This document shows, piece after piece, positions 24,387-32,350 of a stretch of 64,000 bases of DNA (the first letter of the stretch is position 1; the number at the start of each line of letters is the position of its first letter). The stretch lies in contig CACALX010000006.1 in the NCBI GenBank assembly GCA_902533445.1, positions 1 through 64,000 of the forward strand. The letters run 5' to 3'. A program made the position numbers and the translations under genes. This DNA is from an uncultured Pelagibacteraceae bacterium (GTDB taxonomy: Bacteria; Pseudomonadota; Alphaproteobacteria; Pelagibacterales; Pelagibacteraceae). A model generated the notes under the pieces. The model was not told the DNA's origin. It searched no databases and saw nothing but the letters and a program-made list of their open reading frames with translations.

Positions 24387-25445
24387 TTAAAAACAAACTA
24401 TGTGATCAATATTTATCGGTCGTTTAATTCCAAATTTTTCATCAATTTCATGTTGATGGACGTGATGCGAATGGACAAAAACAGGAATTAATAAATCACT
24501 ACTAGTTTTTAAAGTATATATAAAATTTGTTCCTCTAAACTTTCTATCTACTACTTCTAATTTTAAATTGCTTTTATCGTCATGTTCTAAATCTTCTGGC
24601 TGTAACAATAACTGTACTTTAGATCCTTTTGGATAATGTTTTGTAAAATTACCTTTAATAGTTCCTAAATCATCATTTTCTAAAGTATTTTCGTCCGTAA
24701 CTTTTGCTGGAATTAATATCCCTCTGTTTAAAAAATTGACTACATCAACAGAATTTGGAAAGTGATACACATTATAAGGATCATCAAATTGTTTAAGTTC
24801 TCCGTCTAAAATAATTCCACATTTGTTACCTAAATAGAATGCTTCGTATGAGTCGTGAGTAACAATTATTGTTGTAATTTTTAAATCTTTTAAAATTTGC
24901 TTTAATTTTACTTGTATTTCCTCCTTAAAACTTTGATCAATATTCGATAATGGTTCATCTAATAATAATAAGTCTGGATTTGACAGTAAAGATCTAGCTA
25001 ATGAGGCTCTTTGTGCTTCACCAGAGCTAATTTCGTGAGGATATTTTTCTAAGATTTTTTCTAAATGAAGAAATTTCACTATTTCTTTAAAATTTAGACC
25101 TTTTTTCTTTTTTTTATTTCTCTCAGCTCCAAAATTAATATTTTCCATAACATTGTAATGAGGAAATAGAGAGTTATCTTGAAAAGCCAAAGATATATTT
25201 CTATCCTCAGGTTCAACATGGCTTTGTTTAGATGAAATAATTTTATTTTTTAAAATAATTTTACCAGAGTGAATTTTTTCAAGGCCAGCTATTGTTCTTA
25301 AAATTGTAGTTTTTCCAATTCCAGAAGGGCCTAGCAAACAAACTATGTCTCCTTCATTTTCAATATTAAATGAAACGTTGGTTACTTTATTTTTAGAGCT
25401 TGCAGTAAAAGTAACATTCTCAATTTCTAAAAAGTTATTTCTCAT
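24387..25445 (-). CDS. fbpC: Fe(III) ABC transporter ATP-binding protein
   Basis: A 352-residue ATPase. It shows Walker A GPSGIGKTTILR (about residue 38), the Q loop LAFQDNSLFPHYNV, the signature ISSGEAQRASLARSLL in place of LSGGQ, Walker B LLLLDEPLSNID and the switch His in IIVTHDSYEAF. Residues 240-352 form a TOBE-type regulatory domain like that of FbpC/PotA. It energises uptake through FbpB. It starts 1 base after the fbpB stop codon. Confidence 0.88.
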   Translation of the reverse strand: MRNNFLEIENVTFTASSKNKVTNVSFNIENEGDIVCLLGPSGIGKTTILRTIAGLEKIHSGKIILKNKIISSKQSHVEPEDRNISLAFQDNSLFPHYNVMENINFGAERNKKKKKGLNFKEIVKFLHLEKILEKYPHEISSGEAQRASLARSLLSNPDLLLLDEPLSNIDQSFKEEIQVKLKQILKDLKITTIIVTHDSYEAFYLGNKCGIILDGELKQFDDPYNVYHFPNSVDVVNFLNRGILIPAKVTDENTLENDDLGTIKGNFTKHYPKGSKVQLLLQPEDLEHDDKSNLKLEVVDRKFRGTNFIYTLKTSSDLLIPVFVHSHHVHQHEIDEKFGIKRPINIDHIVCF

Positions 25446-25446
25446 T

Positions 25447-27057
25447 TTATTTATCTTTAAACATATACTTAGATGTAATTAAAATAAAAATACTTGCAAT
25501 CATAATAAGTATTAATGAAGGTGCGGCGGCAGCTTCCAGTAAATCTTGTGAAGCAAATATATATGCTTGGGTGGCAAATGTTTCAAAATTAAAAGGACGC
25601 ATAATTAATGTAATTGGTAATTCTTTGATTATTTCGATAGATAACAATATAGTAATTAATAGGACTGAGTTTTTAAGATAAGGAATATGAATATTTAAAA
25701 AAGTCTCTAGTTTTGAATAACCTAATAGATATGCACTTTCATCAATTGAGTAATTAATTTTTAAATATCCAGATTTAATACCGTTGTTAGCTAAAGAATA
25801 AAATCTTACAAAATAAACAATTACTAAACCAAGTATAGATCCAATAAAAATTTGTTTTATATCAAAAAAATAAAAAACATTTTCATCAAACCAAGAAATA
25901 AAAGTTATGAAAGCCACAGCTAATATTATGCCTGGTATTGCGTAACCAGTAATTGAAAAAGTTGTTAGTATGTTTAAAAAATTATTTTTGCTAATTCTAT
26001 TTCCATAATTTGATACGAAAGATAAAAATATTAAAAGAAAGCCTGATAAGAAGACTAATATCAATGTGTTTGATAATAATTCTATAATATTTAAATCTAA
26101 AAAATGTTTTGGAAATTTAATTGTCCAGTAAAGCATTTGCAAAACTGGGAATATAAAGCTTGCAAGAAATACAAATGAACAAAATATTATTGCCAATAAA
26201 GATTTATAACCAGTTAATTGCTTCAAAGTTTTAGTTTTAAAATTTCCTTTAGCAGGTGAATGGTACTGTGCTTTTTTTCTAGATATGTTTTCTAAAAAAA
26301 ATAATCCAAATATGAAAATTAAAAGAAAAAAAGATATTCGGTTTGCTAAAGCCAAATCATCAAAAGATATCCATGAATCATAAATTCCAGTGGTTAAAGT
26401 CGATATTCCAAAAAAAGATACTGCACCAAAATCTGATAAAGTCTCCATAGCAACTAAAGATAATCCAGCAATAATTGCTGGTCTTGCCGACGGTAAAATA
26501 ATATTAAAAAATGTTTTTTTTGTTGAAAAACCAAGGTTTTTACCAAGTTCTAGCAAATTTTGAGATTGATAATGAAATGAGGTTCTTGTTAACACATAAA
26601 CATAACCAAATAGTGAAAATGAAATTGAAATTATAGCTCCTAGCATTCCATCAAATTTAGGTAAAACAGTATTGTAATTTCCATCACCAAATAATTTTTT
26701 CATAATTGAAAAAGCTGTTCCATAGTTTTCAAAAAAAGCAGTTAATGAATATGCATAGATATAAGCTGGAACTGCAAAAGATAAAATTAAAACCCATTTA
26801 AAAAAATTAACTCCAGGGAATTTATAAAATGAAACTAAATAAGCAGATCCTACACCAATTACAAAAGTTGTAGTTAAAACTCCAATTACAAGAATTATTG
26901 AATTGAAAATATATTCAAACAAAAATGTATTTTTAACTATTGATAAATACTCACCAGTTGGCTCAAAAAAACTGCTAAATACAGTTACAATCGGTATCGC
27001 AACTATCATAGAAATGAGCAAAGAGCTCAAAAACCAAATATTAATTTTATTACCCAT
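25447..27057 (-). CDS. fbpB: Fe(III) ABC transporter permease (double-domain)
   Basis: A 536-residue membrane protein with two binding-protein-dependent permease domains of about six helices each, as in FbpB/SfuB. The first EAA-like loop is ELGKNLGFSTKKTFFNIILPSARPAI (near residue 170), the second DESAYLLGYSKLETFLNIHIPYLKNS (near residue 440). It forms the inner-membrane channel for iron delivered by FbpA. It is separated from fbpA by a 71-base gap occupied by a compound hairpin. Confidence 0.9.
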   Translation of the reverse strand: MGNKINIWFLSSLLISMIVAIPIVTVFSSFFEPTGEYLSIVKNTFLFEYIFNSIILVIGVLTTTFVIGVGSAYLVSFYKFPGVNFFKWVLILSFAVPAYIYAYSLTAFFENYGTAFSIMKKLFGDGNYNTVLPKFDGMLGAIISISFSLFGYVYVLTRTSFHYQSQNLLELGKNLGFSTKKTFFNIILPSARPAIIAGLSLVAMETLSDFGAVSFFGISTLTTGIYDSWISFDDLALANRISFFLLIFIFGLFFLENISRKKAQYHSPAKGNFKTKTLKQLTGYKSLLAIIFCSFVFLASFIFPVLQMLYWTIKFPKHFLDLNIIELLSNTLILVFLSGFLLIFLSFVSNYGNRISKNNFLNILTTFSITGYAIPGIILAVAFITFISWFDENVFYFFDIKQIFIGSILGLVIVYFVRFYSLANNGIKSGYLKINYSIDESAYLLGYSKLETFLNIHIPYLKNSVLLITILLSIEIIKELPITLIMRPFNFETFATQAYIFASQDLLEAAAAPSLILIMIASIFILITSKYMFKDK

Positions 27058-27060
27058 TTT

Positions 27061-27120
27061 AACTAAGTACTAGTGGTATAAAGTAGGGTAATAAACTTTA
27101 TACCAAAAGTACTTAGTGTT
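27061..27120 (-). terminator. Compound hairpin between fbpA and fbpB
   Basis: The inner stem GGTATAAAGT (27075-27084) pairs perfectly with ACTTTATACC (27095-27104), with a 10-base loop. The outer stem AACTAAGTACT (27061-27071) pairs with AGTACTTAGT (27108-27117) plus flanking TT. The 60-base structure fills the gap after the fbpA stop codon. No uninterrupted T tract follows on the minus strand, so it may stabilise the fbpA message or attenuate transcription into fbpB rather than end it. Confidence 0.78.
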
Positions 27121-27128
27121 AACCTCTT

Positions 27129-28148
27129 TTATTTCCAACCAGACATTAACATTACCTCTAATGCATCAGCCTGATTTTTTTTATAGTCTCCAACTTTTGT
27201 TTTTAAATCCTGTTTAAAATTTTCACCCATTTTTTTTATTAGAGGGTGTGGTTCAACACCGTCTATCATTGGGTATTCAAATGTATTGTTTACTATATGC
27301 TGTTGTGCTTCTTCTGTTAAAAGAAATTCTAGTAATTTTTTAGCATTATCGGGATTAGGACTATTTTTTAAAACACCTCCACCACTTATATTCATATGTG
27401 TCCCTCTATCATTTTGATTTGGAAAATAAGGTAAGACCTTTTGAGCAGCTTCTTTTTGATCTTCTCCTTTTTGACCAGATAACATCAAAGCATAGTAATA
27501 AGTGTTTGCTATGGCCAAATCAGCTTCACCTGCAGCAACTGCTAAAATTTGAGCTCTATCATTTCCTTTAGGATTTCTTGCAAAATTTGAAACTAATTTT
27601 TTTGCCCATTCTAAAGTTTGTTCTTTACCATTATTTTTGATTAATGATGCAACAAGAGATTGATTGTAAATATTATTAGATTTTCTAATTACAATTTTTC
27701 CTTTCCATTTTGGATCTGACAAACTTTCATAAGTTATCCCTTTTAAATCTTCTGCACTTACTCTTTCTGGCGAATAATAAATAATTCTCGCTCTTTTGGC
27801 GATACCTGTCCAATTATCAGATCTAAAGTTTACTGGCACTGAAGCTTCAATTTGCTCTGACATAGAGTTCTGAAACATCCCTTTTGCATCAAATGTACCT
27901 AATCTTCCAGCATCTGCTGTAATATATAAATCAGCTTTGGAGTCTTTTCCTTCTTCAGTAATTCTTTTTTGCAACGCTTTGTCTTTACCTGAAACTACGT
28001 TAACTTTTATACCTGTTTTGTTGGTAAACTTTTCATACAACTGAATGTCGGAGTCGTAATGTCTTGCACTAAAAACATTTACTTCACCAGCTAAGCTCAT
28101 TTTGGCAAAGAAAAATAAAATTAATGCTAACAATGTTATTTTTTTCAT
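27129..28148 (-). CDS. fbpA: Fe(III) ABC transporter periplasmic binding protein
   Basis: A 339-residue FbpA/FutA-type protein. The signal peptide is MKKITLLALILFFFAKMSLA and the mature protein starts GEVNVFSARHYDSD, the common beginning of iron-binding proteins. The tyrosine pair that binds ferric iron is visible in AIANTYYYALM (about residue 224). I chose the ATG at 28146-28148. A longer frame reaching 28199 would add a charged N-terminus ahead of the signal peptide and run through the Fur-like palindrome. Expression is probably iron-repressed through the palindromes at 28184-28221. Confidence 0.9.
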   Translation of the reverse strand: MKKITLLALILFFFAKMSLAGEVNVFSARHYDSDIQLYEKFTNKTGIKVNVVSGKDKALQKRITEEGKDSKADLYITADAGRLGTFDAKGMFQNSMSEQIEASVPVNFRSDNWTGIAKRARIIYYSPERVSAEDLKGITYESLSDPKWKGKIVIRKSNNIYNQSLVASLIKNNGKEQTLEWAKKLVSNFARNPKGNDRAQILAVAAGEADLAIANTYYYALMLSGQKGEDQKEAAQKVLPYFPNQNDRGTHMNISGGGVLKNSPNPDNAKKLLEFLLTEEAQQHIVNNTFEYPMIDGVEPHPLIKKMGENFKQDLKTKVGDYKKNQADALEVMLMSGWK

Positions 28149-28183
28149 TTGTATCTTTTTCTTTACCCTAGTTTGTTTGCGAA

Positions 28184-28198
28184 TGAGAATTATTCTCA
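28184..28198. promoter_or_regulatory. Fur-type operator palindrome 1 upstream of fbpA
   Basis: TGAGAATTATTCTCA is a perfect 7-1-7 inverted repeat. It matches the known Fur core pattern TGAtAATnATTaTCA at all but the two symmetric positions. It lies 36 bases upstream of the fbpA start codon. Iron-loaded Fur (or another iron regulator) bound here would block transcription of fbpABC. Confidence 0.8.
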
Positions 28199-28221
28199 AT
28201 GCGAATGATTATCAATCGCAT
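28199..28221. promoter_or_regulatory. Second iron-regulator palindrome adjacent to the first
   Basis: ATGCGA (28199-28204) and TCGCAT (28216-28221) bracket an inner TGAT-T-ATCA. The 23-base element is symmetric at ten of eleven positions per arm and contains a Fur-like core. It directly abuts palindrome 1, so two regulator dimers could bind side by side, and a -35-like TTGATA on the minus strand lies inside it. Regulation is inferred from pattern and from the downstream iron transporter. Confidence 0.65.
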
Positions 28222-28274
28222 AAATTGACGCATATTTCAAGACTTTTTTTATTATTGCTAAATATAGGAAATTT

Positions 28275-29162
28275 TTATTTCCAGTCGCCTATTTTACTAA
28301 ATAAGAAATTTCTAAATGCTTGAACTCTAGCAGTATTTTTTAATGACTGAGGATAAACAAAGTGCGCTTCTGTTATTGGCCCCTCTACTTTCGGAAGTAC
28401 TTTAATTACGTTGTATGAATTTGATACTAAATATTCTGGAAGTGCAGCCAATCCTACCCCTGACTCTACTGCTAACAAAAGCCCCATTACACTATTTACC
28501 TTCATGATTGATTTTCTTTTTTTACCATCATGCATGCCAATTTTTAGTGCCCAGTCTGGATTATAAACTGGAGATGGCGCTCCTTTTCCAAATGAAATAA
28601 ATTTATGTTTATTTAAATCATTTATTGTCTTTGGCATTCCATTTTTTTCTAAGTACTTATTTGATCCATAAATATAATATTTAATATCAACTAGCTTTTT
28701 TTGAATATAATTAAGCTGTTTTGGCCTTCTCATGAAAATTCCAATATCAGCCTGTCTTGTACTTAAATCTAATTCTTTATCATCAAAGACTAATTCAATC
28801 TCAATCTCTGGATTAAGTCTCATAAATTCTTGAATTCTAGGCGTTAACCAGTGAGTACCGAAACTTCTTACTGTTGTTATAGTTAGTTTTCCTGTTGGTT
28901 TATTCTTCTGATCACCTAGAGATGTTTCGACTTCTTTTAACTTACTTATTACTTCATGAGCAGTTTTAAAAACATATTCACCATTTTCTGTAAGTGTTAA
29001 TCCTCTTGCGTGTCTTTCAAAAAGCTGTACTTTTAGATCTTGCTCTAAGGACTGTATCTGTCTACTGATTGCAGATTGGCTGAGGTTTAAATTTATAGTA
29101 GCATTTGTAAAACTTCCAGCTTCCGCAACTGCATGAAAAATTTTTAATTTATCCCAATCCAT
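28275..29162 (-). CDS. LysR family transcriptional regulator
   Basis: A 295-residue protein. The N-terminal winged helix-turn-helix (residues 1-65) reads GSFTNATINLNLSQSAISRQ, the typical LysR recognition helix. The rest is a two-lobed effector domain. It abuts the acuI gene (stop and start overlap at 29162), suggesting joint transcription, and ends 126 bases before fbpA. It could regulate acuI or the neighbouring genes. The effector is not predictable. Confidence 0.9.
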   Translation of the reverse strand: MDWDKLKIFHAVAEAGSFTNATINLNLSQSAISRQIQSLEQDLKVQLFERHARGLTLTENGEYVFKTAHEVISKLKEVETSLGDQKNKPTGKLTITTVRSFGTHWLTPRIQEFMRLNPEIEIELVFDDKELDLSTRQADIGIFMRRPKQLNYIQKKLVDIKYYIYGSNKYLEKNGMPKTINDLNKHKFISFGKGAPSPVYNPDWALKIGMHDGKKRKSIMKVNSVMGLLLAVESGVGLAALPEYLVSNSYNVIKVLPKVEGPITEAHFVYPQSLKNTARVQAFRNFLFSKIGDWK

Positions 29163-30163
29163 TATTTATTTACATCCACTAATACTCTTCCAGAAATTTC
29201 ACCTTTTAAAATTTTAGGATAAGTTTCAATTAGCTCCTCTAAACCTGCTGTTAAAACTGATTTTTCAAGCAATTCAAAATCAATTAATTTTGAGGCTTCA
29301 CCCCACATAAATTCTCTTCTTTTTATGCTGCAATTAGCAGAGTCCATTCCCCAAACCTTAATACCTCTTAACATAAAAGGAAGTATATTGGTGTTAAGTT
29401 CATTACTATTTGCATTTCCACATACAGCTATAATTCCATTGGGCTTTGTTTGTGCAATTGCGTTTGCTAAAATTTTTCCTCCAACAGTGTCTACAACTCC
29501 GTCCCATAAACCTTTATCTATTGGTCTTGGGTCTTTATCAAATTCAGCTCTATTTATAATGTTTTTTGCACCTAAGGATTTTAAATAATCTGACTTACTT
29601 TCTTTTCCAGATACTGCTGTTACATTGTAACCTAATTTTGTTAAAGCCATTATCGCAACACTTCCAACACCTCCAGTTGCACCTGTTACTAAAACATCGT
29701 TAACTTTTTCTCCAAGCAAAATACTTTCTCTTGCTTGAATTGCAAAAGCACTCATTAAAGAAGTTAAGCCTGCAGTTCCTAAAATCATTGCCTGCTTGCT
29801 GCTTAAGCTATCAGGTTTTTTAACTAGGAAATCTGCGTTGACTTTTGCTATCTGAGAATAACCACCAAAAAATACTTCTCCAACTCTAAAACCAGTTAAT
29901 ATTACTTCGTCACCTGATTTAAATTTTGAATTTTCACTTTCAATTACTTTTCCTGAAAAATCTATTCCTGGTATGTGCGGATACTCCTTTACTAGTCTTC
30001 CACCATTCTTTAGAATCATTCCATCTTTAAAATTTAAATCAGAATATTCTACCTGAACAGTTACATCCCCATGTTTTAAAAAACTTCTATCTAAAGATTT
30101 TACTTCTCTAGAAAAATTTTCACCTTCTTGATTAAGAACTATTGCTTTGAATTGATCAGACAC
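29162..30163 (-). CDS. acuI: Acrylyl-CoA reductase (AcuI/YhdH family)
   Basis: A 333-residue zinc-free medium-chain oxidoreductase. It has the AcuI/YhdH start (FKAIVLNQEG), YSDLNFKDGMILKNGG at about residue 40, HIPGIDFSGKV, and the NADPH-binding stretch VTGATGGVGSVAIMALTKLGY at about 155. AcuI reduces toxic acrylyl-CoA to propionyl-CoA during DMSP breakdown, and in marine bacteria it accompanies DMSP lyase or demethylase genes. A DddP-like gene is about 14 kb away (43923-45158). The gene starts 1 base after the folE stop codon. Confidence 0.83.
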   Translation of the reverse strand: MSDQFKAIVLNQEGENFSREVKSLDRSFLKHGDVTVQVEYSDLNFKDGMILKNGGRLVKEYPHIPGIDFSGKVIESENSKFKSGDEVILTGFRVGEVFFGGYSQIAKVNADFLVKKPDSLSSKQAMILGTAGLTSLMSAFAIQARESILLGEKVNDVLVTGATGGVGSVAIMALTKLGYNVTAVSGKESKSDYLKSLGAKNIINRAEFDKDPRPIDKGLWDGVVDTVGGKILANAIAQTKPNGIIAVCGNANSNELNTNILPFMLRGIKVWGMDSANCSIKRREFMWGEASKLIDFELLEKSVLTAGLEELIETYPKILKGEISGRVLVDVNK

Positions 30164-30164
30164 T

Positions 30165-30785
30165 TTAATCTTTTAGCGTAGTGCTAATAAATCGTAAATA
30201 TCTATTTTGAAAACTTAAATCCTCTTTAAATTGACCTAAATAATAATTTGTTACTGTAGTTGCTTGTTCTTTTTTAATTCCTCTCATAGTCATACACTGA
30301 TGAGTTGAATCTATTGTAACTGCAACGCCTTTGGCATCTAATGATTCCATTAAAGTATTTGCAATTTGCATTGTAAGTCTCTCTTGAGTTTGAAGTCTTT
30401 TAGAAAATACCTCAACTACTCTTGCAAGTTTACTTAAACCTACGACTCTTTCTTTCGGAATATAAGCAACATGAGCTTTTCCAATAATTGGTGCCATGTG
30501 ATGTTCGCAATGACTTTGAACAGAAATATTTTTTTGGACAACCATGTCATCATATCCCTCTACGTCACCAAAAGTTTTATCCAAAATTTTATTTGGATCT
30601 TCTTTATAACCTTTAAAATATTCTTTAAATGCTTTAACAACTCTTTTTGGAGTTTCTAATAAACCCTCTCTATTTGGGTCTTCACCCATCCATGTTAAAA
30701 TTGTTATAAAAGCTTCTTCAGCATCTTTGTCTGAAAATTGCTTATTTTCATTTAACTTGTTGTCTGTGTCTTTTACTAATTTCAT
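30165..30785 (-). CDS. folE: GTP cyclohydrolase I
   Basis: A 206-residue enzyme, usual length. The zinc-binding residues are in HCEHHMAPI (about residue 105) and HQCMTMRG (about residue 172). It converts GTP to dihydroneopterin triphosphate, the first step of folate synthesis. Folate supply matters here because several tetrahydrofolate-linked demethylation genes lie in the same window. It is divergent from hisI across a 77-base intergenic region that must hold both promoters. Confidence 0.96.
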   Translation of the reverse strand: MKLVKDTDNKLNENKQFSDKDAEEAFITILTWMGEDPNREGLLETPKRVVKAFKEYFKGYKEDPNKILDKTFGDVEGYDDMVVQKNISVQSHCEHHMAPIIGKAHVAYIPKERVVGLSKLARVVEVFSKRLQTQERLTMQIANTLMESLDAKGVAVTIDSTHQCMTMRGIKKEQATTVTNYYLGQFKEDLSFQNRYLRFISTTLKD

Positions 30786-30862
30786 AGCGGCTTTTTATAC
30801 AGTAATTACCTAATTTTAAAAATATTTATTATATCTAGATATGTGCTACATAATCACCTTTT

Positions 30863-31330
30863 ATGTTCAAAAAAAGAGAAAATATCTATGATATCGAGGA
30901 AGGAAATCTTCTTTCTCCAAAATTTGATAATGATGGCTTAATACCTGTCATTACTATGTGTTCAAAAACCAAAGATATTTTAATGCACGGCTATATGAAT
31001 GTTGAAGCATTAAAAAAAACAATTGAAACTAAAGAAGCTCACTACTTTAGTAGATCTAGAAAAGCAATCTGGCACAAAGGTAAAACAAGTGGTTTTATTC
31101 AAAAAGTAACTGAAATCAGAATTGATGATGATCAAGACTCAATTTGGTTAACAGTTGATATAGGAGATGGTGCTAGTTGCCATGTTGGATATAGATCTTG
31201 CTTTTACAGATCTATTCCAATGGGACCAATTGATAATGGACGTAAAGTAGAAATGAAATTTCTTGAAAAAGAAAAAAAATTTGATCCTGAAGAAGTTTAT
31301 AAAGGGCAACCAAATCCAACTAAGATATAA
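30863..31330 (+). CDS. hisI: Phosphoribosyl-AMP cyclohydrolase
   Basis: A 155-residue cytoplasmic enzyme of histidine synthesis, the stand-alone HisI form without the HisE domain. Signature segments are MHGYMNVEALKKTIETKEAHYFSRS (about residue 40), WHKGKTSG, and the zinc-binding cysteines in GASCHVGYRSCFYRS (about residue 112). No other his genes are adjacent. The following 2OG oxygenase gene starts 4 bases after its stop codon. Confidence 0.94.
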   Translation: MFKKRENIYDIEEGNLLSPKFDNDGLIPVITMCSKTKDILMHGYMNVEALKKTIETKEAHYFSRSRKAIWHKGKTSGFIQKVTEIRIDDDQDSIWLTVDIGDGASCHVGYRSCFYRSIPMGPIDNGRKVEMKFLEKEKKFDPEEVYKGQPNPTKI

Positions 31331-31334
31331 AACT

Positions 31335-31982
31335 ATGTCTGAACAAGTAAATTATCAGGTAATAAGAAGTTTTGGTCCATCAGTTTTTAAAGTTAAAATT
31401 CCGGACTCAATATTAAATCATTTAAATAGTTATGTTGAAGAAATTATTCAAAATAAAAAAAAACAAGCAGAACTAAACTGGGCACACAAATTAGCTGGAG
31501 ATGTTACTGAAGAATTTATTTTAGAAAAAGAAATTATCGAAAAAAGTGGGTGGTTAAAATTTTTATCTATTTGTGTTCAAAAATGGATAGGTATAGAAAC
31601 TCAAAAAAAAATTACAAAATTTAATGTAGATCGATCATGGATAGTAAGGCAATTTCAAAATGAATATAATCCAACTCACTGGCATAATGGTCATATCTCT
31701 GGGGCAGGTTTTTTAAAATTACCTAAAAGTTTTGGAGATCATAAACAAAAAGGTAAAGATAGCGATTACTCAGGAGGAAAATTACAATTAATTCATGGCT
31801 CCAGAATGTTTTTATGCGATTCTACACTAACTATCAAACCTGAAGTTGGAGATTTTTATTTTTTTCCAAATTATTTAATGCACACTGTTTATCCTTTTAA
31901 AAACACAAATGAAGAGAGAAGATCTATTTCATTTAATGCAACTATAGACAACAATATTTATGATGTTTATGGAGGAAATTAA
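31335..31982 (+). CDS. Putative Fe(II)/2-oxoglutarate oxygenase (2OG-FeII_Oxy_5-like)
   Basis: A 215-residue protein. The central and C-terminal part shows the pattern of a small dioxygenase family common in marine bacteria and their phages: PTHWHNGHISGAGFLKLP (iron-ligand region), GGKLQLIHGS, PEVGDFYFFPNYLMHTVYPF, then RRSISFNATID. I place the start at the ATG at 31335, since a longer frame would overlap hisI by 68 bases. Function is unknown; relatives hydroxylate proteins or small metabolites. The first iron ligand assignment (HWHNGH) is not certain. Confidence 0.72.
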   Translation: MSEQVNYQVIRSFGPSVFKVKIPDSILNHLNSYVEEIIQNKKKQAELNWAHKLAGDVTEEFILEKEIIEKSGWLKFLSICVQKWIGIETQKKITKFNVDRSWIVRQFQNEYNPTHWHNGHISGAGFLKLPKSFGDHKQKGKDSDYSGGKLQLIHGSRMFLCDSTLTIKPEVGDFYFFPNYLMHTVYPFKNTNEERRSISFNATIDNNIYDVYGGN

Positions 31983-32349
31983 AAAACAAAAAAATGTTCT
32001 AGGCGAAGATCTAGAAGAATGCTCCAATGATCCATTAACAGGTTGGTTTCGCGATGGTTGTTGTAATACTGACGAGAATGATCATGGACTACATACAGTT
32101 TGTGCTAAAGTTACTACCGAATGCTTAGAGTGGATGAAAGAAGCAGGTAACGATTTAATTACTCCACATCCTGAATTTGGGTTTCCAGGTTTAAAAGATG
32201 GAGATGGATGGTGTCTGTGTGCTAGTTGGTATGCAAGAGCAGTTGAAGCCGGTAAAGGATGTCCAATATTTTTGAAAAGAACTCACGAAAACACTCTTAA
32301 ATATGTACCTATTCAAACTTTAAAAAAGTTTGCAATAGATTTGTCCTAA
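31969..32349 (+). CDS. DUF2237 family protein
   Basis: A small cytoplasmic protein of about 126 residues. It matches the DUF2237 pattern: NVLGEDLEECSNDPLTGWFRDGCC near the start, then HTVCAKVTTECLEWMKEAGNDL, FGFPGLKDGDGWCLCASWYARA and a C-terminal VYLKRTHE-like HENTLKYV. Many conserved cysteines suggest redox or metal chemistry, but no function is established. An ATG at 31969 gives a 14-base overlap with the upstream oxygenase gene; starts at 31960 or 31963 are also possible. Confidence 0.85.
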   Translation: MEEIKKQKNVLGEDLEECSNDPLTGWFRDGCCNTDENDHGLHTVCAKVTTECLEWMKEAGNDLITPHPEFGFPGLKDGDGWCLCASWYARAVEAGKGCPIFLKRTHENTLKYVPIQTLKKFAIDLS

Positions 32350-32350
32350 T

